Assembly (NCBI RefSeq): GCF_000717185.1
Contig: NZ_JNYE01000036.1
Span: 1-64,000 of the forward strand
Origin: Kitasatospora phosalacinea
GTDB taxonomy: Bacteria > Actinomycetota > Actinomycetes > Streptomycetales > Streptomycetaceae
Direction: 5' to 3'
Length of the DNA stretch: 64,000 nucleotides
Part shown: positions 8,254 to 16,931 of the stretch, one piece after another
Layout of the letters: each line of letters opens with the position of its first letter
Position numbering within the stretch: the first letter of the stretch is position 1
Notes under the pieces: model-generated
Database searches by the model: none
Told to the model about the DNA's origin: nothing
The model's input: only the letters and a program-made list of their open reading frames with translations
Program-made: the position numbers and the translations under genes

Positions 8254-8808
8254 TCAGGCCGGGGTCGGCAGCGGGATCTCGAAGTGGACGGTGGAGACCC
8301 CGGGTCCGTGCTCCCCGGTCGGTCTGGCGTCGAAGACCTCGTCGGCGAGGGCGCGCCAGAACGGTTCGGCGCCGGGGACGTCGGTGTTGGTGTGGAGGTA
8401 GACGCGGTCGTACCCGCCGTCCCGGGCGGCGAAGTCGCAGGCGAGTGCGACCATCCGGCGGGCCAGCCGGTTGCGGCGGTGCTCGGCGCGGACGTAGACG
8501 CGCAGCAGTTGGGCGGTGCGGCCGGAGGGGTAGCGGTCGGCGAGGTGGCGGGGGTGGGGCGGGTGCGCCGGGCCGGTGGAGTTCAGGGCCGTGGTGCCGA
8601 CGACCTCGCCGTCGCGGACGGCGACGACCAGGGCGTGCCGGGGGTGGTCGAGGTAGTGCCGAGCCAGGTCGATCACGTCCGCGTGCCAGTGGGGGACGTA
8701 GCCGTAGCCGAACTCGCGGTAGAGGGTGTCCAGGATCAGTGAGCGCGCCCCCGGGACGTCCCGCTCGTTCGCGAACCGGACTTCGTAGCAGGATTGGTGA
8801 CGGGTCAT
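8254..8808 (-). CDS. GNAT-family N-acetyltransferase
   Basis: A 184-residue protein with acetyl-CoA-binding GNAT features. A strand HALVVAVRDGEVVGTTALNS precedes the pyrophosphate-binding segment QLLRVYVRAEHRRNRLARRMVALACDFAARDGG, and YDRVYLHTNTDVPGAEPFWRALADEVF follows. The ATG at 8808 is preceded by GGAG; a longer in-frame start at 8874 would run through the operator region and is less likely. It is divergent from the metallophore-type operon, sharing a 145-bp control region, so it may belong to the same regulon. Substrate unknown. Confidence 0.8.
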   Translation of the reverse strand: MTRHQSCYEVRFANERDVPGARSLILDTLYREFGYGYVPHWHADVIDLARHYLDHPRHALVVAVRDGEVVGTTALNSTGPAHPPHPRHLADRYPSGRTAQLLRVYVRAEHRRNRLARRMVALACDFAARDGGYDRVYLHTNTDVPGAEPFWRALADEVFDARPTGEHGPGVSTVHFEIPLPTPA

Positions 8809-8857
8809 CAGTTCTCCGGAGGTGCGAGGGAGCAGGCGGGGCAGCCACACCCTACAC

Positions 8858-8874
8858 ATGGAAACGGTTTCCAT
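8858..8874. promoter_or_regulatory. Perfect 17-bp palindrome, candidate Zur box 1
   Basis: ATGGAAACGGTTTCCAT is a perfect palindrome around a central G. Its 15-bp core TGGAAAC-G-GTTTCCA has the 7-1-7 layout of actinobacterial Zur sites (compare TGAAAATGATTTTCA). LacI operators usually have an even length with a central CG, which this lacks. It lies between the divergent acetyltransferase gene and the metallophore-type operon. Confidence 0.6.
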
Positions 8875-8881
8875 CTAGACA

Positions 8882-8909
8882 TTGAAAACGACAACGGTGT
8901 TCATATAGC
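8882..8909 (+). promoter_or_regulatory. Operon promoter overlapped by candidate Zur box 2
   Basis: A -35-like TTGAAA (8882-8887) is followed after 16 bases by TATAGC (8904-8909). The spacer carries CGACAAC-G-GTGTTCA (8889-8903), another 7-1-7 imperfect repeat like box 1. The outer arms TGAAAAC (8883) and GTGTTCA (8897) also pair with one mismatch. A repressor bound here would block the polymerase. The first gene starts at 8954 behind GAGAGGGG. Confidence 0.55.
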
Positions 8910-8953
8910 TTCTCCTCGGCACGGGCCGGACCGGCCCGCCGAGAGGGGATCAC

Positions 8954-10297
8954 GTGTCACATCTGCTGGTAGTCGAGAGCTGGGTCGGGTCGATGAGCCG
9001 ACTCCTGCCGCGGGCCATCGCCGAGGGAGGGCACCGCTTCACCTTCCTCACCCGCGACCTGCACCACTACCTCCGCGCCGCCCCCGACGAGCGGCCGCAC
9101 CCGCTGCTGGCGGCCGGGAACGTGCTGACCGCGGACACCAACGACCCCGCCGCGCTGCTGCCCCACGTCGAACGGCTGCACGCCGCCCTCGGCTTCGACG
9201 GCGTGCTCTCCTCCTGCGACTACTACCTGCCGACGGTCGCCGCCCTCGCCGACCGGCTCGGCCTGCCGGGCCCCCGCCCGGAAGCGGTGCGGGACGCCTG
9301 CCGCAAGGACCTCACCCGCGCCCGGCTGGCCGCCGCCGGGGTCCCCGGACCGCGCTCCGCCCTGGGCCGGGAACCCGCCGAACTGCTGGACGCGGCAGCG
9401 GAGATCGGGTACCCGCTGGTGGCCAAGCCGGTGGACCTGTGCGCCGGGATGTTCGTCCGGCAGATCGCCGACGAGCGCGAACTCCTGGACGCGCTGGCGG
9501 CGCTGGCCGCGTTCCCGGTCAACGCGCGCGGCCAGCGCCGGGAACCGGCCGTCCTGCTGGAGGAGTTGCTGACCGGGCCCGAGGTCAGCGTCGAGACGGT
9601 CACCTCCGACGGCGTCACGCACGTGGTCGGGGTGACCGGCAAGACGATCGGCGGCGCTCCGGCGTTCGTCGAGACCGGCCACCTCTTCCCCGCCGACCTC
9701 GCCCCCGCGCTCGCGGCGGCCGCCGCCGACACCGCCGTCGCCGCCGTCCGGGCCCTCGGGCTGGACCAGGTGGTGGCCCACACCGAGCTCAAACTGACCC
9801 CGGACGGCCCGCGCGTCGTCGAGGTCAACCCGCGCCCGGCCGGCAACCGGATCACCGAGCTGGTCCGGCGCGTCACCGGCGTCGACCTGGCCGCCGCCTG
9901 CGTGGACGTCGCCCTCGGCCGCCGCCCCGACCTGACGGCGCGCGACACCGGGACGGCCAGTGCCGCCATCGCCTTCCTGCTGCCGGACCGGGACGGCGTC
10001 CTCGCCGGGACCGGAGGCGCCGAGGACGTGCGCGACGAGCCCTCGGTGGTCGAACTGTCCCTCGCCGCCCCGGGGCGCACCGTCCGCCGGGCCGTCAGCA
10101 ACAACGAGTACCTGGGGCACGTGATGACCGCCTCCCCCGAGACCGCCGGGGCGGGCCGGGACGCCGAACGGCTGCTCTCCCGGCTGACGCCCCGCTACCT
10201 CGCGGACGGGGCGGACGAAGCGGACAAGGCGAACGGGACGAACAAGGTGAACGGGACGGACAAGGCGGACGAGGCGGACGGGACGGTCCCGGCATGA
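8954..10297 (+). CDS. ATP-grasp ligase, first gene of metallophore-type operon
   Basis: A 447-residue ATP-grasp protein. The N-terminal pre-ATP-grasp domain begins SHLLVVESWVGSMSRLLPRAIAEGG. The ATP-binding lysine region is GYPLVAKPVDLCAGMFVRQI, followed by LLEELLTGPEVSVETV and the metal-binding ending VVEVNPRPAGNRITELV. Such enzymes join a carboxylate to an amine through an acyl phosphate, often making dipeptides or amides. The last 30 residues are a polar low-complexity tail of repeated D/E/A/K/N/G/T. GTG start behind GAGAGGGG. The stop overlaps the next start (ATGA). Probably forms the amide backbone of the operon's small-molecule product; this is inference. Confidence 0.85.
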   Translation: MSHLLVVESWVGSMSRLLPRAIAEGGHRFTFLTRDLHHYLRAAPDERPHPLLAAGNVLTADTNDPAALLPHVERLHAALGFDGVLSSCDYYLPTVAALADRLGLPGPRPEAVRDACRKDLTRARLAAAGVPGPRSALGREPAELLDAAAEIGYPLVAKPVDLCAGMFVRQIADERELLDALAALAAFPVNARGQRREPAVLLEELLTGPEVSVETVTSDGVTHVVGVTGKTIGGAPAFVETGHLFPADLAPALAAAAADTAVAAVRALGLDQVVAHTELKLTPDGPRVVEVNPRPAGNRITELVRRVTGVDLAAACVDVALGRRPDLTARDTGTASAAIAFLLPDRDGVLAGTGGAEDVRDEPSVVELSLAAPGRTVRRAVSNNEYLGHVMTASPETAGAGRDAERLLSRLTPRYLADGADEADKANGTNKVNGTDKADEADGTVPA

Positions 10298-11097
10298 CCC
10301 GCCTGGACGCCCTGGCCGCGGCGGCACTGGCCGGCGCCCACGGCCTCGATCCCGCCGAGCAGCGCATCACCGTCGCCTTCAGCACCGCCCAGGCGGTCCG
10401 CCACGACGGCCGCGCCGCCGGCTACCGCAACGAGGTGCTCAGCCTGCGCCTCGGCGCGGCGGTCGGCTCGTGCGCCGTCGAACCGGGGACGCTGCCCGCG
10501 ACGGCGCTGGACGACTGCACCGGCGCCACCGTCGCCGAGCTGCTGGCCCACCCCGCCCTGCCGGTCCGGGTGGCCGCGCTGGACGCCCTGCTGATGGCGG
10601 CCCGCCCGCACACCCCCGCGAACGGCGCCCGGCCGCACCCGCTGCCCGCCGGGAGCTCGCTCGCCAAGTCCCGGGCCCGCGCCCGCGCGGTGGTCGGGCT
10701 GCTGCCGGTCGGGCGGGTGCGCCGGGTGCTGGTCGTCGGGGTCGTCAACTCCCTGCTGGAGCGGCTGCGCGGCCTCGGGATCGGCTACCTGCCGTGCGAC
10801 CTCAAGGGCGGCACCACCGAGTGGGGCGAGCCGGTCCGCACCGACGCCGCCGCGCTGCTGGACGGCTGCGACGCCCTGCTGGTGTCCGGCATGACCCTCG
10901 GCAACGGCAGCTTCGACGCCTTCCTCGACCACGCGGCGGCGACCGGCAAACCGCTGGTCGCCTTCGCCCAGACCGGCAGCGCCGTCCTGCCCCGCTTCCT
11001 CGGGGACGGGGTGAGCGCGGTCAGCGCCGAACCGTACCCGTTCTTCTGGCTGGACGGCGGCCCCGGCGTCATCCACCGCTACGGCGGTGCCCGGTGA
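10294..11097 (+). CDS. DUF4213/DUF364-like Rossmann protein (putative metal-chelation family)
   Basis: A 267-residue protein. The N-terminal half (VAFSTAQAVRHDGRAAGYRNEVLSLRLG and following) resembles DUF4213. The C-terminal half has a Rossmann-like pattern: RRVLVVGVVNSLLERL, then CDALLVSGMTLGNGSFDAFLDHAAATGKPLVAFAQTGS, then LPRFLGDGVSAVSAE, the layout of DUF364. Pfam describes DUF364 as putative heavy-metal chelation, but its chemistry is not settled. ATG start overlapping the ATP-grasp stop, and its own stop overlaps the next GTG, so it is translationally coupled on both sides. Confidence 0.7.
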   Translation: MTRLDALAAAALAGAHGLDPAEQRITVAFSTAQAVRHDGRAAGYRNEVLSLRLGAAVGSCAVEPGTLPATALDDCTGATVAELLAHPALPVRVAALDALLMAARPHTPANGARPHPLPAGSSLAKSRARARAVVGLLPVGRVRRVLVVGVVNSLLERLRGLGIGYLPCDLKGGTTEWGEPVRTDAAALLDGCDALLVSGMTLGNGSFDAFLDHAAATGKPLVAFAQTGSAVLPRFLGDGVSAVSAEPYPFFWLDGGPGVIHRYGGAR

Positions 11098-12164
11098 CCG
11101 CCCCCGTGCTCGCGCCCGCCGCCAACCCCGACCTGCTGCCGCTGCTCGGCCGCACCCCGCTCGCCCGGATCCGCACCCCGCTGCCCGACCCCCACCCCGG
11201 GTTCTGGGCCAAGCTGGAGTACCTGGGCGCGGGCGGGATGAAGGCCCGCTCGGCCGTGGCGATGCTGCGCGGCGCCCGCGCCCGCGGCGAACTGCGGCCC
11301 GGCGCGGCCGTGGTGGAGTCCACCTCCGGCACCCTCGGCGTCGGCCTGGCCTTCGCCGGGCAGGCCCTGGGCCACCCGGTCGTCCTGGTCGGCGACGCCG
11401 AACTGGAGCCGTCGATGCGGCAGTTGCTGCGCGCGTACGGCGCGGAGCTGGAGATCGTCGAACAGCCGGCGGAGACCGGCGGCTGGCAGGCCGCCCGGCT
11501 GGCCCGGCTGCACGAGGTGCTGGACCGGCTGCCGGGCGCGTACTGGCCGGACCAGTACAACAACCCGGACAACGCGGCCGGCTACCACGCCATGGCCGGT
11601 GAACTCATCGGTGAGATCGACGAGTTGGACGTCCTGGTGTGCAGTGTCGGCACCGGCGGCCACAGCGCCGGACTGGTCGGGCCGCTGCGCCGCCGCTGGC
11701 CCCGGCTGCGGGTGGTCGGGGTCGACTCGACCGGCTCGGCGATCTTCGGCCAGCCCGCCCGCAGGCGCCTGATGCGCGGGCTGGGCAGCAGCATCCACCC
11801 GCGCAACGTCGCCTACGACGCCTTCGACGAGGTGCACTGGGTCGGCCCGGCCGAGGCCGCCGACGCCTGCCGCCGCCTGGCCAGGGGCTGCTTCGTCAGC
11901 GGCGGCTGGAGCACCGGCGCGGTCGCCCTGGTCGCCGCCTGGGCCGCCCGCACCGAGGACGGCGCAGCCGTGGCCACGGTCTTCCCGGACGGCCCGCACC
12001 GCTACCTCGGCACCGTCTACGACGACGGCTACTGCCAGACCCACGGCCTGGACGGCGGACGCGCCGCCGCCCGCCCGGTCGAGATCCCCCGCCCCGACGC
12101 CGCCGAGGTCACCGGCTGGGCCCGCTGCCGCACCGTGCTCGACCCCCTGGGGGCCCGACCGTGA
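11094..12164 (+). CDS. Cysteine-synthase-like PLP enzyme
   Basis: A 356-residue fold-type II PLP protein. LLGRTPLARI opens the family domain. AKLEYLGAGGMKARSA carries the probable Schiff-base lysine (K50). VESTSGTLGVGLAFAGQALGH replaces the usual SSGNTG loop, and VGTGGHSAGLVGPL is the phosphate-binding glycine loop. Cysteine synthases, cystathionine beta-synthases and siderophore enzymes such as SbnA (diaminopropionate pathway) share this fold. No SbnB-type dehydrogenase is present here, so beta-replacement to make an unusual amino acid is likely but the product is open. GTGA overlap with the preceding gene. Confidence 0.82.
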   Translation: MTAPVLAPAANPDLLPLLGRTPLARIRTPLPDPHPGFWAKLEYLGAGGMKARSAVAMLRGARARGELRPGAAVVESTSGTLGVGLAFAGQALGHPVVLVGDAELEPSMRQLLRAYGAELEIVEQPAETGGWQAARLARLHEVLDRLPGAYWPDQYNNPDNAAGYHAMAGELIGEIDELDVLVCSVGTGGHSAGLVGPLRRRWPRLRVVGVDSTGSAIFGQPARRRLMRGLGSSIHPRNVAYDAFDEVHWVGPAEAADACRRLARGCFVSGGWSTGAVALVAAWAARTEDGAAVATVFPDGPHRYLGTVYDDGYCQTHGLDGGRAAARPVEIPRPDAAEVTGWARCRTVLDPLGARP

Positions 12165-12269
12165 CCCCCACCACCCCACCGCCAGCCCCCCGCCCCACCA
12201 CCACCGAAGCCACCGAAGCCACCGGCCAGGCCCACCACCACACCGCACCCAACCCCCGGGGGCACGACC

Positions 12270-13364
12270 GTGATCCTCACCACCCACACCGTCCGGCTCC
12301 GCCTCGCCGAGCCGCTGCGGATCTCCCGGTCCGTCATGGCCGCCCGCGACGCCGTCGTCCTGACCGTCCGGCACGGCGGGCTGCGCGGCTGCGGCGAGGC
12401 CGTCAGCAGCACCTACCTGGGCCTGCCGACCGCCTCGATCCTCCGCGCGGCGGACGGCGCCCGCCCGCGGGTCGAGCGCCTGCCCGAACCGGAGGACGCC
12501 CTCGGACGGCTCGGGGCGGGCGCGTTCGACGACCTGCCGCCCGGGGTGCTGGCCGCCCTGGAGGCCGCGCTGCTCGACCTGGTCGGCAAGCGGGCCGGGG
12601 CCCCCGTCCACCGGCTGCTCGGCACCCCCGCGGCGCCCGCCGCGGCGACCGCCCGCACCCTCGGCATCACCGCCCCGGCCCGGGCCGCCGCGCAGGCCGC
12701 CCGGCTGGCCGCCGCCGGGTTCACCGTGCTCAAGGTCAAGGCCGGATCCGCCGACCCGGCCGAGGACCTGGCCCGGGTCGAGGCCGTCCGGGCCGCCGCG
12801 CCCGGCGTCCGGCTGCTGCTGGACCCGAACGGGGCCTGGACGGCGCGGGCGGCGCGCTCGCTGCTCCCCCGGTTCGCCGACCTCGGCGTCGAAGCGGTCG
12901 AACAGCCGATCGCCCCCGGCGACCCGGACGCGCTCGCCGACCTCGCGCAGTCCTCGCCGGTCCCGGTGATCGCCGACGAGGACGCCGTCTCGCACCGGGA
13001 CGCCGTCCGGCTGGCCGGCCGCGTCCACGGCGTCAACGTCAAGCTCGCCAAGTGCGGCGGGGTGTCCGCCGCGCTGCGCACCTGCGAGGCGCTGCGCGGC
13101 ACCGGCACGGAGGTCATGCTCGGCTGCCTGACGGCCAGTTCGCTCGGCATCGCCCCGGCCGTGCACCTAGCCGACCGGGCCCGCTGGGTGGACCTGGACG
13201 GGCACCTGCTGCTCGCCCACGACCCCTGGCGGGGCATCGGCGGGCCGGACGGCACCGTCCGCGCGCCGGACCGGGCCGGCCTCGGCGTGCTGCCCGCCCC
13301 GGAGCCGGAGCCCGAGCCGGAGCCCGAGCCGAATCCGAATCCGGAGCCGGAGGGGGCGGGGTGA
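12270..13364 (+). CDS. Enolase-superfamily epimerase (dipeptide-epimerase type)
   Basis: A 364-residue protein of the muconate-lactonizing/dipeptide-epimerase branch. Catalytic pattern: KxK (K155, K157) in FTVLKVKAG; metal ligands at D185 (LLLDPNGAW), E211 (VEQPI) and in VIADEDAV; a later lysine in VNVKLAKCGG. Such enzymes epimerise the alpha carbon of Ala-Glu-like dipeptides, which fits an ATP-grasp ligase upstream. The C-terminus is a repeated Pro-Glu tail (about 20 residues) not part of the barrel. It starts at GTG 12270, after a 105-bp Pro/Thr-like low-complexity spacer that holds no gene, and its stop overlaps the MFS start. Confidence 0.82.
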   Translation: MILTTHTVRLRLAEPLRISRSVMAARDAVVLTVRHGGLRGCGEAVSSTYLGLPTASILRAADGARPRVERLPEPEDALGRLGAGAFDDLPPGVLAALEAALLDLVGKRAGAPVHRLLGTPAAPAAATARTLGITAPARAAAQAARLAAAGFTVLKVKAGSADPAEDLARVEAVRAAAPGVRLLLDPNGAWTARAARSLLPRFADLGVEAVEQPIAPGDPDALADLAQSSPVPVIADEDAVSHRDAVRLAGRVHGVNVKLAKCGGVSAALRTCEALRGTGTEVMLGCLTASSLGIAPAVHLADRARWVDLDGHLLLAHDPWRGIGGPDGTVRAPDRAGLGVLPAPEPEPEPEPEPNPNPEPEGAG

Positions 13365-14590
13365 GGACGTGGCGCGCGGTCCGCTCGTTCCCCCTGCCGG
13401 TGCGGCTGCTGCTGGTCAACCAACTGGGCGTCAACACCGGCTTCTACCTGCTGGTCCCCTACCTGGCCGTCCACCTCGGGGAGGACCTGGGCCTGTCCGC
13501 CGCGGCGGTCGGCGTGGTCCTGGGCGTCCGCAACCTCAGCCAGCAGGGCCTGTTCCTGCTCGGCGGGTCGGCCGCCGACCGGCTCGGCGCCCGCGGGGTG
13601 ATCATCACCGGCTGCGCCCTGCGCAGCGCCGGGTTCGCGCTGTTCGCCCTGGGCGACGGGCTCGCCGTGCTGATCGCCGCCTCGGCGCTCACCGGGCTGG
13701 CCGGAGCGCTGTTCAACCCGGCCGTGCGCGCCCACCTCGCGCGGGAGGCGGGCGCGCGCACCGCGGAGGCGTTCGCGCTGTTCAACGTCTTCGCGACCAC
13801 CGGCGCGCTGCTCGGACCGCTGCTCGGCACGCTGCTGCTCCTGGTCGACTTCCGCGCCGCCGCGCTCACGGCGGCCGGCGTCTTCGCCCTGCTGACCGCG
13901 GCCCAGGCCCTCGCCCTGCCCGCCGGGACGGTCCGGCCGACCCGGACCCCGCTGCTGCGCGACTGGCGCGAGGTGGCCACCGACCGGCGGTTCGGCGCGT
14001 TCTCCCTCGCCCTGGTCGGCCTGTACGTCCTGGAGAGCCAGCTCTACCTGCTGCTGCCGGAAGCCGCCGGGCGCGCCACCGGCTGGGACGGCGCGGCGAG
14101 CCTGCTCTTCCTCACCAGCACCCTGGCCAACCTGGCGCTCCAGCTGCGGATCACCCGCCGGCTCCAGGGCTCCGGGCGCCGGGGCCGGTGGATCGCCGCC
14201 GGGCTGCTGGTGACGGGCCTGGCGTTCCTCCCGCCGCTCGTCTCGACGGGCCTGCCCGTGCTGCTGCTCACCGTGCTGCTGCTGCAGCTCGGCACCATGG
14301 TGGCCCAGCCGTTCGTCATGGAGCTGGTCCCCGCCTTCGGCCGCCCCGAACTGACCGGCACCTACTACGGCGCGTTCTACGTGCTGTCCGGACTGGCCGC
14401 CGCCCTCGGCAACGCGGCCGTCGGCTGGGCGATGGACCGCGCCCCGTGGTCGCCCTGGCTGCTGTGCTGCGCCGTCGGCCTGGCCGGAGCCGCGGCCGTC
14501 GCCGGGCTCCAGCGCACCGGCCGCCTGCCGCGGGCCCTCCTCCCCTCCCCCGCTGCCGCCGATCCCAGAGAGCCGAGCACCCAGCGATGA
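13361..14590 (+). CDS. MFS transporter, probable exporter of the operon product
   Basis: A 409-residue membrane protein with about 12 predicted helices, beginning VRLLLVNQLGVNTGFYLLVPYLAVHLGEDLGLSAAAVG. The MFS loop 2-3 signature is seen as GGSAADRLGARGVII. Position between the biosynthetic genes and the ABC importer parallels staphylopine loci, where an MFS protein exports the metallophore and an Opp-type ABC system recovers it. The GTG start overlaps the epimerase stop (GTGA). Confidence 0.85.
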   Translation: MRTWRAVRSFPLPVRLLLVNQLGVNTGFYLLVPYLAVHLGEDLGLSAAAVGVVLGVRNLSQQGLFLLGGSAADRLGARGVIITGCALRSAGFALFALGDGLAVLIAASALTGLAGALFNPAVRAHLAREAGARTAEAFALFNVFATTGALLGPLLGTLLLLVDFRAAALTAAGVFALLTAAQALALPAGTVRPTRTPLLRDWREVATDRRFGAFSLALVGLYVLESQLYLLLPEAAGRATGWDGAASLLFLTSTLANLALQLRITRRLQGSGRRGRWIAAGLLVTGLAFLPPLVSTGLPVLLLTVLLLQLGTMVAQPFVMELVPAFGRPELTGTYYGAFYVLSGLAAALGNAAVGWAMDRAPWSPWLLCCAVGLAGAAAVAGLQRTGRLPRALLPSPAAADPREPSTQR

Positions 14591-15384
14591 GCAGTGACAA
14601 CCTGCTGACCGACACCCCCGAACTGTACGAACTGCGCTTCCCCGACCCCGGGCACCTGGCGGCCCGCTGGGCGGAGTCCGTCCTGCGGGCGCACGCGGCC
14701 GGGCCCCGGGTCCTCGACGTCGGCTGCGGCACCGGACGGGACGCCGCCTGGCTGCACACCCGGGCCGGGCGCGAGGTCACCGGCATCGACGCCTCGGAGG
14801 CGATGCTCGCCCACGCCCGCACCGCCCACCCCGGGCCGGAGTACCGACGCGCCGACATGCGCGACTTCGACCTCGGCCGCCGCTTCGACGCGGCGCTCTG
14901 CCTGGACAGCGCCCTGCTGTACTGCCACACCAACGCCGACCTCGACGCGTTCCTCACCCGCTGCCGGCGCCACCTCGTCCCCGGCGGCCTCCTGGTCGCC
15001 GAGATGCGCAACGGCGCGTACTTCCTCGGCCGCACCGGCCCGCTCGACGCGCCGCGCACCGACACCGTCACCCACGGCGGCGTCACCCGCACCTCCCGCA
15101 CCACGCTGTCCCTCGACCGCGCCGCCCAACTCCTGCGCAGGGAACGGACCTGGACCGCCGACGACGGCTCGCCGCCCCTCACCCAGCGCTCCGCCTGGCG
15201 GCTGCTGTTCCCGCAGGAGCTGCGGTACGTCCTCGCCGCCCACGGCTTCGAGGTCCTCGCCCTGTACGACCGGCCGGGCCCGCGCACCGGTCCCGCCTGG
15301 CGGGAGGGCGACGCCCCGGCCGCCACCGCCGACTCCGACCGCCTCCACCTGATCGCCCGACTCGACGGAACGAGCACCCCGTGA
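14587..15384 (+). CDS. Class I SAM-dependent methyltransferase
   Basis: A 265-residue protein with motif I VLDVGCGTGRDAAWL, motif II acidic end VTGIDASEAML, and a later CLDSALLYCHTNADLDAFLTRCRRHLVPGGLLVAEM typical of class I methyltransferases. The tail IAPRLDGTST-like end is short. It probably methylates the operon product or an intermediate, but aminoalkyl transfer from SAM, as in nicotianamine-type metallophores, cannot be excluded from sequence alone. ATGA overlap with the MFS gene, GTGA overlap with the binding protein. Confidence 0.83.
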   Translation: MSSDNLLTDTPELYELRFPDPGHLAARWAESVLRAHAAGPRVLDVGCGTGRDAAWLHTRAGREVTGIDASEAMLAHARTAHPGPEYRRADMRDFDLGRRFDAALCLDSALLYCHTNADLDAFLTRCRRHLVPGGLLVAEMRNGAYFLGRTGPLDAPRTDTVTHGGVTRTSRTTLSLDRAAQLLRRERTWTADDGSPPLTQRSAWRLLFPQELRYVLAAHGFEVLALYDRPGPRTGPAWREGDAPAATADSDRLHLIARLDGTSTP

Positions 15385-16931
15385 ACCAGCTCCCCCGCCG
15401 GCAGTTCCTCCTCGGCACCGGCGCCGCCGCTCTCGCCCTGACCACCGCCGCGGGCTGCGGCACCGGCAGCACCCGCGCACCGGCCGCCGACGCCGCGTCC
15501 CCCCGGCAGGGCGGCCGGCTGCGGGCCGTCTTCGCCGGCGGCGGCAACGAGACGCTCGACCCGCACCTGACCAACCTGTTCGTCGACGCGGCCCGCGCCA
15601 AGGCCCTGTTCGACAAGCTCGCCGACTACGGCCCCGACCTGGCGGCCGTCCCCCGCCTCGCCGAGAGCTGGGAGCCCGACGCCACCCTCCGCACCTGGAC
15701 GGTGAAGCTGCGCAGGGCCGCCTTCCACGACGGCCGCCCGGTCACCGCCGACGACGTCCTGTACAGCTACCGCCGGATAGCCGACCCGGAGCGGGCCTTC
15801 CGCGCCAGGGCCTCCCTGGAGCCGATCGACCTCGCCGCCAGCCGCGCCCTCGACCCGGCCACCGTCGCGTTCAGGCTCAAGCGGCCGTACGCCGAATTCC
15901 CCAACGTGCTGGCCGCGTTCGGCGCCTACATCGTGCCGGGCGGCACCGAGGACTTCACCGCCCCGGTCGGCTCCGGGCCGTTCCGCTTCACCTCCTTCAC
16001 CCCGGGCCGCTCGCTGCTCCTCGCGCGCAACCCCGACCACTGGGAGGGCGCGCCGCACCTCGACGAACTCGAACTCCTGGTCGCCGCCGAGGAGTCGGCC
16101 CGGGTGAGCGCCCTGCTCGGCGGGCAGGCCGACTACGCCCACGAGCTGAACCCGGCCACCGCCCGCGCCCACCAGGGCAAGGGGAGGATCGAGGTCGTCC
16201 GGCTCCGCAACAGCGCCATGCAGGGCTTCGTGATGAAGACCGACCGGCCGCCCTTCGACGACGAGCGGGTCCGCCGGGCGTTCTTCCTGATCGCCGACCG
16301 GCGGGAACTGGTCGACGGGGCGCTCTCCGGCGCGGGCGAGATCGGCAACGACCTGTTCGGCAAGGGCTGCCGGTACTACCCGGCGGACCTGCCCCAGCGC
16401 ACCCAGGACCTGGAGGGGGCCAGGGCCCTGCTGCGCGCGGCGGGCGCCGGGAACCTGAAGGTCACCCTCGACACCTCCCCGGTCGCCGCCGGGTTCGTCG
16501 AAGCCGCGGGCATCTTCAAGGAGCAGGCCGCCCGGGCCGGGGTCACGGTCGAGGTGAGGGTCGGCAACAAGGACACCTACTGGAAGGACGTCCTGGACGG
16601 CGGCACCTTCGCCTCCTACCGCTCCGGCGCGATGCCGATCGAGTCGCACCTCTCGCAGCGGCTGCTGTCCACCTCCACCACCAACGCCACCCACTGGAAG
16701 CGGCCCGACTTCGACGAGCTCTACGCCCGGGCCCAGTCCACCGCCGACCCGGCCGCGCGCACCGCCCTCTACGAGCGGATGCAGCGCCGCCTGCACGACG
16801 GGGGCGGGTTCCTGGTCTGGGGCTTCGCCGACTGGATCGTGGCCACCGCGCCCCGCGTGCGCGGCGTCGCGCCGGACGCGCCCGCGAACACCCTCGACTG
16901 GGCCCGGTTCGACAGGCTGTGGCTCGCGTGA
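15381..16931 (+). CDS. ABC transporter substrate-binding lipoprotein (peptide/opine/nickel family 5)
   Basis: A 516-residue solute-binding protein of the Opp/Dpp/Nik class. N-terminus LPRRQFLLGTGAAALALTTAAGC combines twin arginines and a lipobox-like cysteine, so Tat export and lipid anchoring are likely. Family landmarks: TLDPHLTNLF, ESWEPDATLRTWTVKLRRAAFHDGRPVTADDVLYSYRR and the C-terminal HWKRPDFDELYARAQ. It would bind the returning ligand outside the cell. GTG start overlaps the methyltransferase stop; two permeases and a dual ATPase follow with overlaps. Confidence 0.9.
   Translation: MNQLPRRQFLLGTGAAALALTTAAGCGTGSTRAPAADAASPRQGGRLRAVFAGGGNETLDPHLTNLFVDAARAKALFDKLADYGPDLAAVPRLAESWEPDATLRTWTVKLRRAAFHDGRPVTADDVLYSYRRIADPERAFRARASLEPIDLAASRALDPATVAFRLKRPYAEFPNVLAAFGAYIVPGGTEDFTAPVGSGPFRFTSFTPGRSLLLARNPDHWEGAPHLDELELLVAAEESARVSALLGGQADYAHELNPATARAHQGKGRIEVVRLRNSAMQGFVMKTDRPPFDDERVRRAFFLIADRRELVDGALSGAGEIGNDLFGKGCRYYPADLPQRTQDLEGARALLRAAGAGNLKVTLDTSPVAAGFVEAAGIFKEQAARAGVTVEVRVGNKDTYWKDVLDGGTFASYRSGAMPIESHLSQRLLSTSTTNATHWKRPDFDELYARAQSTADPAARTALYERMQRRLHDGGGFLVWGFADWIVATAPRVRGVAPDAPANTLDWARFDRLWLA

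Noticed and set aside
8858..8874. Palindrome as a LacI operator
   Set aside because: LacI sites normally have even length and a central CG; this one has a single central G and 7-1-7 spacing, and no LacI gene is near. Kept as a Zur-type candidate.
13303..13353. Pro-Glu repeat tail of the epimerase as a separate domain
   Set aside because: Simple hexanucleotide repeat, beyond the end of the enolase fold; probably neutral expansion.
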